Source of the DNA: Oscillospiraceae bacterium
GTDB taxonomy: Bacteria > Bacillota > Clostridia > Oscillospirales > Ruminococcaceae
Direction of reading: 5' to 3'
Length of the DNA: 64,000 nt
Assembly (NCBI GenBank): GCA_025758045.1
Contig: CP107208.1
Span: forward strand, 124,001-188,000
Below are positions 24,030-33,274 of the stretch, in pieces. The notes under the pieces were generated by a model, which did no database searches, was not told the DNA's origin, and worked only from the letters and a program-made list of their open reading frames with translations. A program made the translations under genes and the position numbers. How positions within the stretch are numbered: position 1 is the stretch's first letter; every line of letters starts with the position of its first letter.

Positions 24030-24455
24030 TCAACCCTCAACGGTAACGCCCATGCTGCGGGCGGTGCCCTTGATCATGCTGACAGCAGCTTCCAGAGAAG
24101 CAGCGTTCAGGTCGGGCATCTTGGTCTTGGCGATCTCCTCGGCCTGAGCCAGCGTGATGGAGCCAACCTTGTTCTTGTTGGGCACGCCGGAAGCAGTGTC
24201 GATGCCGGCAGCCTTCTTGATCAGAACGGGAGCCGGAGGAGTCTTGGTGATGAAGCTGAAGGAACGGTCAGCATAAACGGTGATGACAACGGGGATGATC
24301 ATGCCCATCTGGTTCTTGGTACGCTCGTTGAACTCTTTGGTGAAGGCCATGATGTTAACACCCTTCTGGCCCAGGGCAGGACCAACAGGGGGAGCCGGAG
24401 TTGCCTTGCCGGCGGGGATTTGCAGCTTGATGTAGCCAGTGATTTTCTGTGCCAT
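24030..24455 (-). CDS. rplK: 50S ribosomal protein L11
   Basis: A 141-residue L11 of the GTPase-associated centre. Recognised by [40 protein letters not shown] and the C-terminal [20 protein letters not shown]. The start at 24455 has GGAGGTGC upstream; an in-frame extension to 24512 lacks one. It follows nusG across a 150-bp gap with two hairpins. Confidence 0.97.
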   Translation of the reverse strand: MAQKITGYIKLQIPAGKATPAPPVGPALGQKGVNIMAFTKEFNERTKNQMGMIIPVVITVYADRSFSFITKTPPAPVLIKKAAGIDTASGVPNKNKVGSITLAQAEEIAKTKMPDLNAASLEAAVSMIKGTARSMGVTVEG

Positions 24456-24512
24456 AATACTTGCACCTCCAAATTTTGTGGTGAGTTGCGGCCTGCGGTG
24501 CAGACCTCCCAC

Positions 24513-24612
24513 GGGCGTGCGACCTCCGCACGCCCTATAAAAACCGTACCCCAGGCCAAAGCCTGTTCGCGGTCTCTACCGGAAATTGCGATGTTCTGAT
24601 TTATATCAGAAC
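24513..24612 (-). promoter_or_regulatory. Two hairpins between nusG and rplK
   Basis: On the minus strand GTTCTGAT-ATAA-ATCAGAAC (24593-24612) spans the nusG stop codon, and CGCACGCCC pairs with GGGCGTGCG (24513-24535; written on the plus strand as GGGCGTGCG...CGCACGCCC). Neither is followed by a T tract, so they look like processing or translational-control structures rather than terminators. Confidence 0.45.
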
Positions 24613-25145
24613 AGTTTGACCTGATGCAGCTCCAGTTCTGCGGGCAGCTCGCGGCCAAACATGGTGATTTTTACGCGCACCTTGCGCGCGGGAATGTCGA
24701 TCTCCTCGACAGTACCGACGGAACCTTCCATCGGGCCGGCGGTGATCTCCACCGTATCGCCGACCTTGTAGTCGACCGTAAGCTCGGCTGTGGTCTCAAC
24801 GCCCATCTTGGCAACCTCAGCCTCGCTCAGGGGCTCAGGCTTGGATTCAGGGCCGACAAAACCGGTGCAGCCGCGGGTATTGCGCACGATGTACCAGGTG
24901 CTGTCGTTCATGACCATTTTGACGAAAACGTAACCGGGATACAGCTTGCGCTGCACCTCTTTTTCGCCGGTCTTGTTGCCGCGCTTGTCCAGGACTTCTT
25001 CCAAGACGGTCTCGGTGGGGACCTTGACATCGCAGATCAGGTCCTGGATGCGGCGGTTTTCTACCATCGTCATCAGGTCCTGGGCTACTTTGTTTTCGTA
25101 ACCGGAATAGGTATGGACTACATACCAGGATGCTTGTTCAGCCAT
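24606..25145 (-). CDS. nusG: Transcription termination/antitermination protein NusG
   Basis: A 179-residue NusG: N-terminal NGN domain (WYVVHTYSGYENKVAQDL, KLYPGYVFVKMVMND, WYIVRNTRGCTGFVG) and C-terminal KOW domain (YKVGDTVEITAGPMEGSVGT). It binds the RNA polymerase clamp and tunes pausing and termination. GCGGAGG precedes the start. It lies 24 bases after secE, the normal order. Confidence 0.97.
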   Translation of the reverse strand: MAEQASWYVVHTYSGYENKVAQDLMTMVENRRIQDLICDVKVPTETVLEEVLDKRGNKTGEKEVQRKLYPGYVFVKMVMNDSTWYIVRNTRGCTGFVGPESKPEPLSEAEVAKMGVETTAELTVDYKVGDTVEITAGPMEGSVGTVEEIDIPARKVRVKITMFGRELPAELELHQVKLF

Positions 25146-25169
25146 GGTCTTTGCCTCCGCTTAAAGCGC

Positions 25170-25445
25170 TCAGGCGCCGATCATCAGATGGATGGCGCCG
25201 CCGAAGATGAGATCCAGCAGGATCAGCACGACAGCTGCGACCAGCACAACCACGAGCACCGTGATGGTGTTGGTCTTTACATCGGCTTTGCTGGGCCATA
25301 CGACCTTTTTCAACTCACCTCTAGTATCCTTAAAATACTTGCCGATGCCTTTGAAAAAGTTCTTGACCTTGCCAAAAAACGAAGTTTTCTTGGTCTTGTC
25401 GCTTTGAGCCTGGGCTGCGGTGTTAACCGCTTTTTTGTCTGCCAT
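25170..25445 (-). CDS. secE: Preprotein translocase subunit SecE
   Basis: A 91-residue single-helix SecE: a basic N-terminal half with the amphipathic segment FFKGIGKYFKDTRGELKKVV followed by WPSKADVKTNTITV and one transmembrane helix (VLVVVLVAAVVLILLDLIF). It clamps SecY in the SecYEG channel. TAGGAGC precedes the ATG; between rpmG and nusG. Confidence 0.95.
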   Translation of the reverse strand: MADKKAVNTAAQAQSDKTKKTSFFGKVKNFFKGIGKYFKDTRGELKKVVWPSKADVKTNTITVLVVVLVAAVVLILLDLIFGGAIHLMIGA

Positions 25446-25461
25446 CTCTAAGCTCCTATCC

Positions 25462-25611
25462 TCACTTGGTTTCGCGGTGAAGGGTATGCTTCTTGCAGAA
25501 ACGGCAATACTTCTTCATCTCAAGACGATCGGGAGAATTCTTCTTGTTCTTCTCCTTGTTGTAGTTGCGCTGCTTGCACTCGGTGCAAGCCAGGGTGATC
25601 TTGACAGTCAT
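25462..25611 (-). CDS. rpmG: 50S ribosomal protein L33
   Basis: A 49-residue L33 on the minus strand, [20 protein letters not shown] at the start and [16 protein letters not shown] at the end. Two CxxC pairs (CTEC, CRFC) make it the zinc-containing form. A GGAGGTG lies just upstream of the ATG. It is the first gene of rpmG-secE-nusG-rplK-rplA. Confidence 0.95.
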   Translation of the reverse strand: MTVKITLACTECKQRNYNKEKNKKNSPDRLEMKKYCRFCKKHTLHRETK

Positions 25612-25679
25612 TGTTCGGCACCTCCATTATCGGTTAATAAGCCTCCCTCGCGCTTGCAGGCTGCCCGCGAAAATGGGCA

Positions 25680-25732
25680 TAAAAAATAAACCCGCAAAAG
25701 AGGTGCTACTATAGTACCACAACTGCGGGTTT
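25680..25732 (-). terminator. Terminator of addA, overlapping the rpmG promoter region
   Basis: AAACCCGCA (25688-25696) and TGCGGGTTT (25724-25732) pair around a 27-nt loop. On the minus strand the stem is followed by ATTTTTTATG at 25687-25678, so as drawn it would end transcription reading leftward; reading in that direction from the rpmG promoter it would also be at the very 5' end of the rpmG transcript. The upstream minus-strand source is not addA itself, which lies at higher coordinates and ends at 25746. Confidence 0.6.
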
Positions 25733-25739
25733 ACGTCAA
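25711..25739 (-). promoter_or_regulatory. Sigma-A promoter of rpmG-secE-nusG-rplKA
   Basis: Minus strand TTGACG, 17-bp spacer, TACTAT. It begins 7 bases after the addA stop codon and lies within the arms of the terminator hairpin. Confidence 0.7.
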
Positions 25740-25745
25740 GAGAAT

Positions 25746-28700
25746 TTACAAATTTTTTTGCGTTGCTTGGAGAGGAATGTCGATCTCCTCCCCCAAAGTA
25801 AAGCTGTAGATGGTCAATTTGGTTACCGGCACAGCCAAACGCTGGGCAAAAGCGCGGCGGTACAGCTGCAATTGCGCGGCGTATTCCTTTATATAAAAGG
25901 CAGCATCGCGGCTGCGGTCGGTCTTGTAGTCCAAAATTTCGGCGTGGTCGTCGTAGACCAGCACCAGGTCGGCAATGCCCTGCACCAGCACCTCAGCCTC
26001 GCACTCCCCTGCTTCGGGGGTGATCTGCGCAGCGGGCAGGGCGGTGATGAACGGTTCCTCCCGCAGTACGGCCCTGGCGTGGCGGATGCGCCGCCAGACG
26101 GCACTTTCAAAAAACGGGCGCACGCGATCCAGGTCCAGTTTGTCGGCCAAGCCTGCATCCAGCAGGCGGGCATCGATCTGGCGCTGCACCTCAACGTCCA
26201 GGTCGGGCGCGGTGCCGTCGAAGGCGACGCTCTGCATAAAGGCGTGGATGGCGGTGCCGCGCTCGGCCCCGGTCATGCCGGTCTTTTGCAAAAAGGCAGG
26301 GCGCTCCAGTGCCACGGGCCGCGCAGCGTGGGCCACGGCGCTGACACTGACCTTGGCCGGGATCTTTTGCAGCGGGGCGCGGGGGCTGCACCAGGCAAAG
26401 CTTTGGCGCAGGGTGTCCAGCAGGGCTTCGTCCGGCGCGGGCGCGGGGGCCGGTTCCGGCACGGGGGCCGTTTCGGGCGCAGGCAATACCTTTATAGTAA
26501 GTGGTATGCGGGTGGGCAGGTAGTGGGGCAGCAGGCCGGTGTAGGCCCACAGCGCGTCACTGCTGGGGTGCAGCAGCACGGCGGTCAGCAGCCAGCCCGC
26601 CCAGCTGGACATGCCCTGCATGGCTTCGGGGCCGGTGGCCTCGGCGTGGGCGCAGAGGGCGGGTGTTTTCAGCGAGCTGGCTGCCTTTTTCAGCGGTATC
26701 GTGATAATCAGCGCATCCTGGGCACGGGTCAGCGCCACGTACAAAACGCGCATCTCCTCGCTCAGCGTTTCGGTGCGGATGGCCTGGGCCAGCGCGGCGT
26801 AGGGCAGCGTTTTGTACCGCTTGGCGGTGCTGCCCGCCCGCAGCATGACGCCCACGCCCAGCCTGCTGTGGGTCAGCACTGGGCGGATGGCGTCGCTCTG
26901 GTTGAACTGGTGGGAGGTGTTGGCCACAAAGACCACCGGGAACTCCAACCCTTTGGAGCGGTGCACCGTCATGATGCTGACGCAGCCCGGCCGGGTTTGA
27001 CCGCCGGTGTTTTGGGTCAGGCCGCCGTTTTGCCGGGCGGCATCCATGGCGCGGATAACCCCCGGCAGGCCGGTGCGCCCGGCAGAAGCCGCCCAGGCGC
27101 AGAAGGATTGCAGGTCCTCCCGGCAGCGGGCACCCTCAGGCAGGGCCCCCACGGCGGCTAAGTACCCGGTGCGCGCCAAAAGTTCCTCCAACAGCGCGTC
27201 CACCGGCAGGGTGCGGGCCAGGCGGCGGAACTCGGCCAGCGTTTCCAAAAACGGCGCAAACCGGGGCTGGCCGCCGTACAGCACCGCGCCGTACAAACTG
27301 CCCTCGGGGCAGGCACCGCGCAGGGTGACCAGATCGTCGGCGGTGTACGGGAACATGGGGCTGAGCAGCACCGCCGCCAGAGGAATGTCCTGGGCAGGGT
27401 TGTCGATGACCCGCAGCAGCGCCGCAAAGGGGCGGATGTGGGGCTCGTCCAGCAGGTCCGCCGCCGTATCGGCAAACACGGGGATACCCGCAGTGCGCAG
27501 GGCGGCTTCGTACACGGCAAAATCGCCACGCCCGCGCAGCAAAATGCAGAAATCATCGTAGCGGCAGGGGCGCTGGCCGGTCTTGTCGCGCACGACAAAA
27601 CCCTCGGCCATCATCTCCCGGATGCGGGCGGCAATGGCGGCGGCGTCCCCCTCGGCCCCAGCACCGTCGATGACATCGACCTCGCAGAAGCCGCGGTAAT
27701 CGGTAGTTTTGCTGCCCACCACAAGGCGCTGGCCGTCGCCGTAGGAAACGCCGCCCAAGCCTTGAGAGAAGAACACCTCAAACAGATAGTTGATGCCCGC
27801 AATGACCCCCGGCGCACTGCGGAAGTTGGCATCCAGCGCCAGCGAGGCAGGCTGCGGTGCGGGCTGGGGGTAAGCCTGCCAGCGCTGCTGTTTGTCCACA
27901 AACACCTGCGGGTCGGCCTGGCGGAAGCGGTAGATGCTCTGCTTGATGTCGCCGACGAAGAAGAGGTTGTCCCCTTCCGACCGGGCCAGCGCAAAGTAGA
28001 TGGCATCCTGCAAGGCGTTGGTGTCCTGATACTCGTCCACCAGCACGGCCGAGTAGTGGCTGCTGACGGTGCGGCACAGCGGCGTGCGCTGGTTGTCGGG
28101 CGTCAGCAGCAGGTCCAGCGTCAGGTGCTCGAAATCGGCGTAGTCCAGCAGCTTTTCTTCGCACTTGGCGGCAAAGCAGGCATCGGCGAACTGCTGGGTC
28201 ACCCGCACCAGCGCGTCCACCAGGGGCGCGGCGCGGCGGCGGTCAGCAGCGTATTCCTCGCCGGTACACAGCAAAAAGTCGGTGCGCAGGCTTTCGATCT
28301 GCTTTTTGGCGCGGGCGCGCAGCTCACTGGCCGCAAAGGCGCAGGGGTTGCCGTCCTTGCCGCCTTTGATACGCCCGGCCCGCCGCCAGGCGGTGTCGAA
28401 CTCGCCCAGCGCGGCCACGGATCTATCCCAATCGCCTTTCTCAAGTACCTGGCACAGCCAGGTCACGCGGTCGGCATCCTCCTGCAAAACAGCGGTGTAG
28501 GCAAAGTCGGCGGCTTCGTCTTTGGCGGCGGTGCGGGCTGCAGCCTGCAGCAAGGCGCGGGCGCCCTGAGCGCGCTGCAAAGAGATAGCCAGCAGATTCT
28601 GCCCCCAGGGGGTGTCCTGGGGCGGGGCGTCCTGCTGCCACATGGCGGCAAACTGCTGCAGCACCTCGGCCGGGTGGGGCAGAGCACGGCTGAAATGGTA

Positions 28701-29240
28701 CAGCTCCAGCACGGCGTTGCCGGCGGTATTGTCGGTGCGGCCCCGGTCGTAGAGGTCCGCAAAGGCGCGGAAATCTGCATCGGTGTAGGCCGATTCCAAA
28801 ACGGCGGAAAGTGTCTCCTGCTCAATGCGGGCCAGCTCAGCTTCCTCGGCGGTGGTAAAGTCCGGCGGCACATCCAGCGCGGCAAAGTGCTGCTGCACAA
28901 AATGCAGGCAGAAGGCATCCACCGTGCCGATGGCTGCCCGCTGCAACAGCAATTGCTGGCGGCGCAGGCGCATGTCTCCGGGGTGGGCACGCACTTCCTC
29001 GGCCAGGCGGGTGGTGATGTCCGCCCGCAGTTTGGCGGCGGCTGCGTTGGTAAAAGTCATGATGAGCAGGCTGTCGGCCTCCACGGGGTGGATCGGGTCG
29101 GTGATGAGGCCCACCACCCGCTCGACCAACACGCGGGTCTTGCCGGAACCGGCGGCCGCCGACACCAGCAAACTGCCGCCCCGGGCCGTAATGGCGGCCG
29201 ATTGGGCGGGGGTGAATTGTATCTTGGCAGATTCAGGCAT
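25746..29240 (-). CDS. addA: ATP-dependent helicase/nuclease subunit A (AddA)
   Basis: A 1164-residue UvrD-like helicase fused to a RecB-type nuclease. Motif I is SAAAGSGKT (residues about 27-35), motif Ia MTFTNAAAAKLR, motif II DEYQDTN, later motifs FVGDIKQSIYRFR, HRSKGLEFPVVFV and VALTRAQDAL; the C-terminal nuclease shows AEILDYKTDRSRD near residue 1105. With AddB it resects double-strand breaks and loads RecA after Chi recognition. It starts 21 bases after addB with GAGGAAGC upstream. Length is close to that of Bacillus AddA. Confidence 0.96.
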   Translation of the reverse strand: MPESAKIQFTPAQSAAITARGGSLLVSAAAGSGKTRVLVERVVGLITDPIHPVEADSLLIMTFTNAAAAKLRADITTRLAEEVRAHPGDMRLRRQQLLLQRAAIGTVDAFCLHFVQQHFAALDVPPDFTTAEEAELARIEQETLSAVLESAYTDADFRAFADLYDRGRTDNTAGNAVLELYHFSRALPHPAEVLQQFAAMWQQDAPPQDTPWGQNLLAISLQRAQGARALLQAAARTAAKDEAADFAYTAVLQEDADRVTWLCQVLEKGDWDRSVAALGEFDTAWRRAGRIKGGKDGNPCAFAASELRARAKKQIESLRTDFLLCTGEEYAADRRRAAPLVDALVRVTQQFADACFAAKCEEKLLDYADFEHLTLDLLLTPDNQRTPLCRTVSSHYSAVLVDEYQDTNALQDAIYFALARSEGDNLFFVGDIKQSIYRFRQADPQVFVDKQQRWQAYPQPAPQPASLALDANFRSAPGVIAGINYLFEVFFSQGLGGVSYGDGQRLVVGSKTTDYRGFCEVDVIDGAGAEGDAAAIAARIREMMAEGFVVRDKTGQRPCRYDDFCILLRGRGDFAVYEAALRTAGIPVFADTAADLLDEPHIRPFAALLRVIDNPAQDIPLAAVLLSPMFPYTADDLVTLRGACPEGSLYGAVLYGGQPRFAPFLETLAEFRRLARTLPVDALLEELLARTGYLAAVGALPEGARCREDLQSFCAWAASAGRTGLPGVIRAMDAARQNGGLTQNTGGQTRPGCVSIMTVHRSKGLEFPVVFVANTSHQFNQSDAIRPVLTHSRLGVGVMLRAGSTAKRYKTLPYAALAQAIRTETLSEEMRVLYVALTRAQDALIITIPLKKAASSLKTPALCAHAEATGPEAMQGMSSWAGWLLTAVLLHPSSDALWAYTGLLPHYLPTRIPLTIKVLPAPETAPVPEPAPAPAPDEALLDTLRQSFAWCSPRAPLQKIPAKVSVSAVAHAARPVALERPAFLQKTGMTGAERGTAIHAFMQSVAFDGTAPDLDVEVQRQIDARLLDAGLADKLDLDRVRPFFESAVWRRIRHARAVLREEPFITALPAAQITPEAGECEAEVLVQGIADLVLVYDDHAEILDYKTDRSRDAAFYIKEYAAQLQLYRRAFAQRLAVPVTKLTIYSFTLGEEIDIPLQATQKNL

Positions 29241-29261
29241 AGGCCAGCTTCCTCGTTCTCG

Positions 29262-32200
29262 TCATTCTTCAAAAGGTTCGTCCGGCACGGCGGGAGTGCG
29301 CTCGTGCTCGCCGTCCCGGTGGCGGCAGGCCATGCGGAACTCGCAGTAGGTGCAGGGGCTGCGGGCACCGGAACACAGCGGTTTGGCGTCGATCTCGCCG
29401 CTGTACAAATCCTGCGCCATTTGGGTCAGCAGGCCGTCCAGGTGGTCGCGGATGCGCCGCAGCTTGGCTTCGTCGGCCAGCCTCCCCTTGCTGTTGGTGA
29501 TGCGTCCGGTCTTGGCGCTGAAATTCAGCGGCACAAACTCCCCTGTCCCCCTGGTGTCCATGGCGCGGTAGATACTCTCATTATCCAAAAGCAGGCCGTT
29601 CAGCGGGTAGGTGGGCTGCAGGTCGGCCTCTTCGCCGGACACTTCCTGCCGGGGCACGCTCTCGGGTGCGGGGTCAGCCAGCAGGTATTCTACGCCGGCG
29701 GCGGCAGGGGCCGGGAACAACGAATCGCCGTTGCGTTCCAGCGTAAACAGATACAAAAACATCTGGCAGTCCAGCCCGCAGTAGACTTCTTTGAGCTGGA
29801 AGTCCTTGCCGCCGGTCTTGTAGTCCACCACCCGCAGGTAAGTGCGGCCGTCGCCGGGCAGCGGCATGGCGTCCACGCGGTCGACGGTGCCCACCACGCG
29901 GATGGTGTGCCCTGCCCCGTCATCCAGGCGCACCGGCTCGATGCGCGGGGCGTCGGGGTCGTCGCCGGGATGGTCATCGATGCGCAGCTCAAAGGCCACC
30001 GGCTGAAAGCCCGACTGGCGCAGGTCCCGCTGGATGAACCCCAGTAGGTTAACGAGGTTACGGCGGATGCGCTCCACTAAATACTGCATGCGCACGGTGG
30101 CGCCGGGCAGATTGGCGGTGACGTACTCGTCCACCAGACTGTCCACAAGGGCCTGCAATTCCTCGGGCGTCAGGTCCTTAAAGGCGGCGCCCTGGCGGCG
30201 CAGGGCGTTTTCCAGCACCCAGTGGGTCAGCGTGCCGCTGATGTTGGGGGCCAGCTCGGCCTTTTGGCGCGGTGCGGCCCGCAGAATGTACTGCAAAAAG
30301 TAGCCGAAGGGGCAGGTCTGGTATTTTTCAAACCGGGTGGGACTGATGCGCAGCTCCCGTCCCAGCAGCTTTTCCAGCGCGGCGGTGTTCTGCACTTTGG
30401 TGGGCGCATCGGGGTCGTCCTGGGCAACGCGTACCACGGCGGCATACCCGGTGGAAAGCTCGCCGGTCTTTTCGGCTTCGTCCAGCGCGGTGCGAACAGC
30501 GGCACCGGCGGCGCTCTGGGCCGGGTCCTGGGTCAGCACGCCCAGCACATCCAGCGCGGCGGCGGGGGCGGCGGCCAGCTCGGCGGCGGTGGGCTGCACA
30601 AAGGGTGCCTGCAGCAGGTTCAGCACCGGGGCCAGTGCGGCGCTGGCGGGGTCAGTATCCTCGGCATGGGCGGCACCGGGCCAGCTGAGCCAAAGGAACC
30701 GCTGCGACACCGTGAGGGCCTTGTAAAAGCAGATGCCCTCGCGCAGGACTTTATTTTCAAAACAGTCGGGCAGTTCGGCCCCCTGATGGATCATCAAGTC
30801 GCGGTCGGCATGGGTCAAAAGGCCCTGGTCGCCGGGCGTCTGGGGAAACTCGCCCTCCAGTAGACCCACCACAAACACAGCGTTGGTCTCCGGCAGGCGC
30901 ATACGGCCCGCGGTGGTCAAGATCACGCTGTCCAGACTTTGGGGGATATGCCCCATGTCGGTGGTGCGCAGCAGCAGCGTGAACAGTTCGGCGTAGTCGG
31001 CGGGGGCGAGCACTTCGTCCCCCAGCAGCAGGGCCAACTGGTTCAGCAGGCCCATGACCACGTTCCACTCCCGCAGCACTTCGTCCGCTTCGGGCAGGCG
31101 GCCCTGGGCACGCAACGTTTCGGCCAGGGCGTTGAGGGTGTCCTCGGCCCCCAGGGCTTGTAAAAATAGGTAGAGCTGTTTGGTCAGCGCGGCGGCCCCG
31201 ATGTTTTTGGTGCGGGGCAGAAAGTCTGCGACCCGCTCCATCACAAAGGCGCGGGCGGCTTCGGCGTCCGCCAAGGTCTGGCGGTCCTGCTCTTTATCGG
31301 TGCCCGCGTACCCGGCAGCGCTGCGGGTGAAGGGCTCACGCCAATCGGCGGCGCGCAACGGCCAGGTGTAAGCATAGTTTTCCAGTGCGCACTGCTGCTG
31401 TTCCGGCAGGTCGACGAGGCCGGTCTTGAGCAGACGCAGCAAACTGCGGCTGGAGACACCGCCGCGGGCCAGGTCCAGCGCGGCATGCACGGCGCGGGCG
31501 GGGGCGGTGTTCTCCGGCGTGGTGGCTTCGTCGCAAAACAGCGGGATGCCCTGCAGGCGGAATTCGTACCGCAGTGCGCCAAGATACCCGGCGGTGTCGC
31601 GGCAGATGACCGCCATGCGGCTGTAGGGCACTCCGGCGCGGGCACGGACGGCGATGGCGGCGGCCACGGCCTTGGCCTCGGCCTGGCGGCTGGCGGCGGC
31701 ATAGCAGACGATGGCCGGGTCGGCTGGGTCCACCGTGCAGTCCGGCGTATAGGTCGGGTCGGCCAGCAGCAGGTTCAGTTCGGCCAGCGCGGGGACGCCG
31801 GCGTGGCGCTTGTCCTCGGTCAGAACTACCGTGCGGGTGGGCACGTTGGCATCGGCGGCCATCCGCTTTAAGCCGGCAATCACCCGCTGCACGCCGCTGA
31901 ACAGCCCCATGCCCCCGGCGGTGTCCTGTTCGCCATCGCAGCACAGGCAGACGGTCACATCCGCTACCGGCAGCATGGCAGCCAGCAGGGCGCGTTTGGG
32001 CGCGTTGAAGGTATCAAACTCATCCATGTACACGGTGCGGCCCGCAAAAAAGCTGGCATCCAGCATCTGCGCCGCCAGCTGTTGGCGGTCGCCGGGATCC
32101 ATGGCCGTCTGGGCCAGCTGGGCCTCGTAGGAGCCGTAGATCAGCGAAAGTTCTTCCAGCTTTTCCCGGTCAGCCCCCGGCAGGCGGGCATAGGCGGCCA

Positions 32201-32606
32201 GCTGGTCGGGGGTGATGCCGGCACTTTTCAGTTCCTCGATGGTCTGGGCGGCTTTCTCGCAAAAAGCGGCGCTGCGGCGCTGGCGGTTGTAGTAGACGAC
32301 TTTGTCCAGCAGGCTGTCCGCCGCACGGCGCACCAGCAGGGCACGGCCGGCTTCGCTCAGGGTCTCCACGGCCGCACCGCCGTAACGGCGCAGCAGTGCT
32401 TCCGCCAGCGAGGTGAAGGAGTAGCTTTCCACGTAGGCGGACAGGCTGTCGCCCAAAATATGGTAGAGCGTCCCCTCGGTGGAGGAGGTGAACTGTTCCG
32501 GCACGATGAGCAGGCTGCGCTGGCCGTTTTCGGCGCGGGTGCGCAGCTCGGCCAGCATCCGCCGGGATTTCCCGCTGCCGGAGGGGCCTAAAATGAATGT
32601 GAGCAT
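29262..32606 (-). CDS. addB: ATP-dependent helicase/deoxyribonuclease subunit B (AddB)
   Basis: A 1114-residue AddB: an N-terminal Walker A FILGPSGSGKS, an inactive helicase core that recognises Chi, and a C-terminal nuclease (RVVDYKTGGKDF near residue 927). Four cysteines, one in YQTCPFGYF (about residue 763) and three in CSGARSPCTYCEFRMAC near the end, form the iron-sulfur staple of the family. The start at 32606 (MLTFILGPSG) follows AAGGAAC. First gene of the addBA pair. Confidence 0.96.
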   Translation of the reverse strand: MLTFILGPSGSGKSRRMLAELRTRAENGQRSLLIVPEQFTSSTEGTLYHILGDSLSAYVESYSFTSLAEALLRRYGGAAVETLSEAGRALLVRRAADSLLDKVVYYNRQRRSAAFCEKAAQTIEELKSAGITPDQLAAYARLPGADREKLEELSLIYGSYEAQLAQTAMDPGDRQQLAAQMLDASFFAGRTVYMDEFDTFNAPKRALLAAMLPVADVTVCLCCDGEQDTAGGMGLFSGVQRVIAGLKRMAADANVPTRTVVLTEDKRHAGVPALAELNLLLADPTYTPDCTVDPADPAIVCYAAASRQAEAKAVAAAIAVRARAGVPYSRMAVICRDTAGYLGALRYEFRLQGIPLFCDEATTPENTAPARAVHAALDLARGGVSSRSLLRLLKTGLVDLPEQQQCALENYAYTWPLRAADWREPFTRSAAGYAGTDKEQDRQTLADAEAARAFVMERVADFLPRTKNIGAAALTKQLYLFLQALGAEDTLNALAETLRAQGRLPEADEVLREWNVVMGLLNQLALLLGDEVLAPADYAELFTLLLRTTDMGHIPQSLDSVILTTAGRMRLPETNAVFVVGLLEGEFPQTPGDQGLLTHADRDLMIHQGAELPDCFENKVLREGICFYKALTVSQRFLWLSWPGAAHAEDTDPASAALAPVLNLLQAPFVQPTAAELAAAPAAALDVLGVLTQDPAQSAAGAAVRTALDEAEKTGELSTGYAAVVRVAQDDPDAPTKVQNTAALEKLLGRELRISPTRFEKYQTCPFGYFLQYILRAAPRQKAELAPNISGTLTHWVLENALRRQGAAFKDLTPEELQALVDSLVDEYVTANLPGATVRMQYLVERIRRNLVNLLGFIQRDLRQSGFQPVAFELRIDDHPGDDPDAPRIEPVRLDDGAGHTIRVVGTVDRVDAMPLPGDGRTYLRVVDYKTGGKDFQLKEVYCGLDCQMFLYLFTLERNGDSLFPAPAAAGVEYLLADPAPESVPRQEVSGEEADLQPTYPLNGLLLDNESIYRAMDTRGTGEFVPLNFSAKTGRITNSKGRLADEAKLRRIRDHLDGLLTQMAQDLYSGEIDAKPLCSGARSPCTYCEFRMACRHRDGEHERTPAVPDEPFEE

Positions 32607-32620
32607 GGAGTGTTCCTTTT

Positions 32621-33220
32621 TTACTGTTGAATCCAATTTTTCACCGCGTCCACCACCGCAAACCGGACCTCATATCGCCCAAACACCAGGGCGTTTTCGG
32701 CCTGGGAGGGGTACTTGGCCTGGGCACCGGAGACACAGAGTGCGGGGTACAGCACACAAAACCAGTTGTGGCCTTTCCCTTCCCCCAGCTCCACCCGCAG
32801 CGCGGTGTAGCGCCCGCCCGGCAGGGCGAAGCTGCCGTAATCCCGCGGGGCAAAATCCAGCCGTTCCAGTTTCAGCCGGGCAGTCTGGGGGCTGTGGGCT
32901 TTGTACAAGGCCTGCTGTGCGGCCTGGTGCAGCACGGGCAGCGCCTGCCGCAGGGCGGCTTCGGCTCCGGTGGTGGTGCCGGCCTGCAAAACGCTGTCGG
33001 GCAGGGCGGCCAAAATGGCATCCCGCACCTGCAGCTTGACCAGCTGATCCTCCAGCGTGTCGCTGTTGGCCAAAATGTGCAGCCGCACCGTGTCGGCGCA
33101 GACGCGGTCGGCTACCTGGCGGCGGTGGGCGGCGAAAGCTGTAAGTAAAACCGTAAGTGCGAACCCCAGCGCAAAGCCAAGCTCCAGCACGCGGCGCTTT
33201 TTTTCCAGTTTTTTCAGCAT
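32621..33220 (-). CDS. spoIIR: Stage II sporulation protein R (SpoIIR)
   Basis: A 199-residue exported protein: N-terminal membrane or signal helix (LELGFALGFALTVLLTAFAA) followed by the family hallmark VRLHILANSDTLEDQLVKLQVRDAI and a C-terminal domain with GRYTALRVELGEGKGHNWFCV. In spore formers SpoIIR is made in the forespore and triggers processing of pro-sigma-E by SpoIIGA in the mother cell. The start at 33220 has GGGGAGA upstream. It lies 14 bases before addB. No forespore promoter is obvious to me. Confidence 0.93.
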   Translation of the reverse strand: MLKKLEKKRRVLELGFALGFALTVLLTAFAAHRRQVADRVCADTVRLHILANSDTLEDQLVKLQVRDAILAALPDSVLQAGTTTGAEAALRQALPVLHQAAQQALYKAHSPQTARLKLERLDFAPRDYGSFALPGGRYTALRVELGEGKGHNWFCVLYPALCVSGAQAKYPSQAENALVFGRYEVRFAVVDAVKNWIQQ

Positions 33221-33274
33221 ACAAGTTCTCCCCTTTCGCAGACAGTATGGGCGAAAAGGGAGCATTTGAATCAA

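Noticed and set aside
27438..30047. 869-codon open frame on the plus strand opposite addA/addB
   Set aside because: Antisense shadow of the GC-rich addBA genes; Gly/Ala/His-rich with no recognisable domain and no ribosome binding site.
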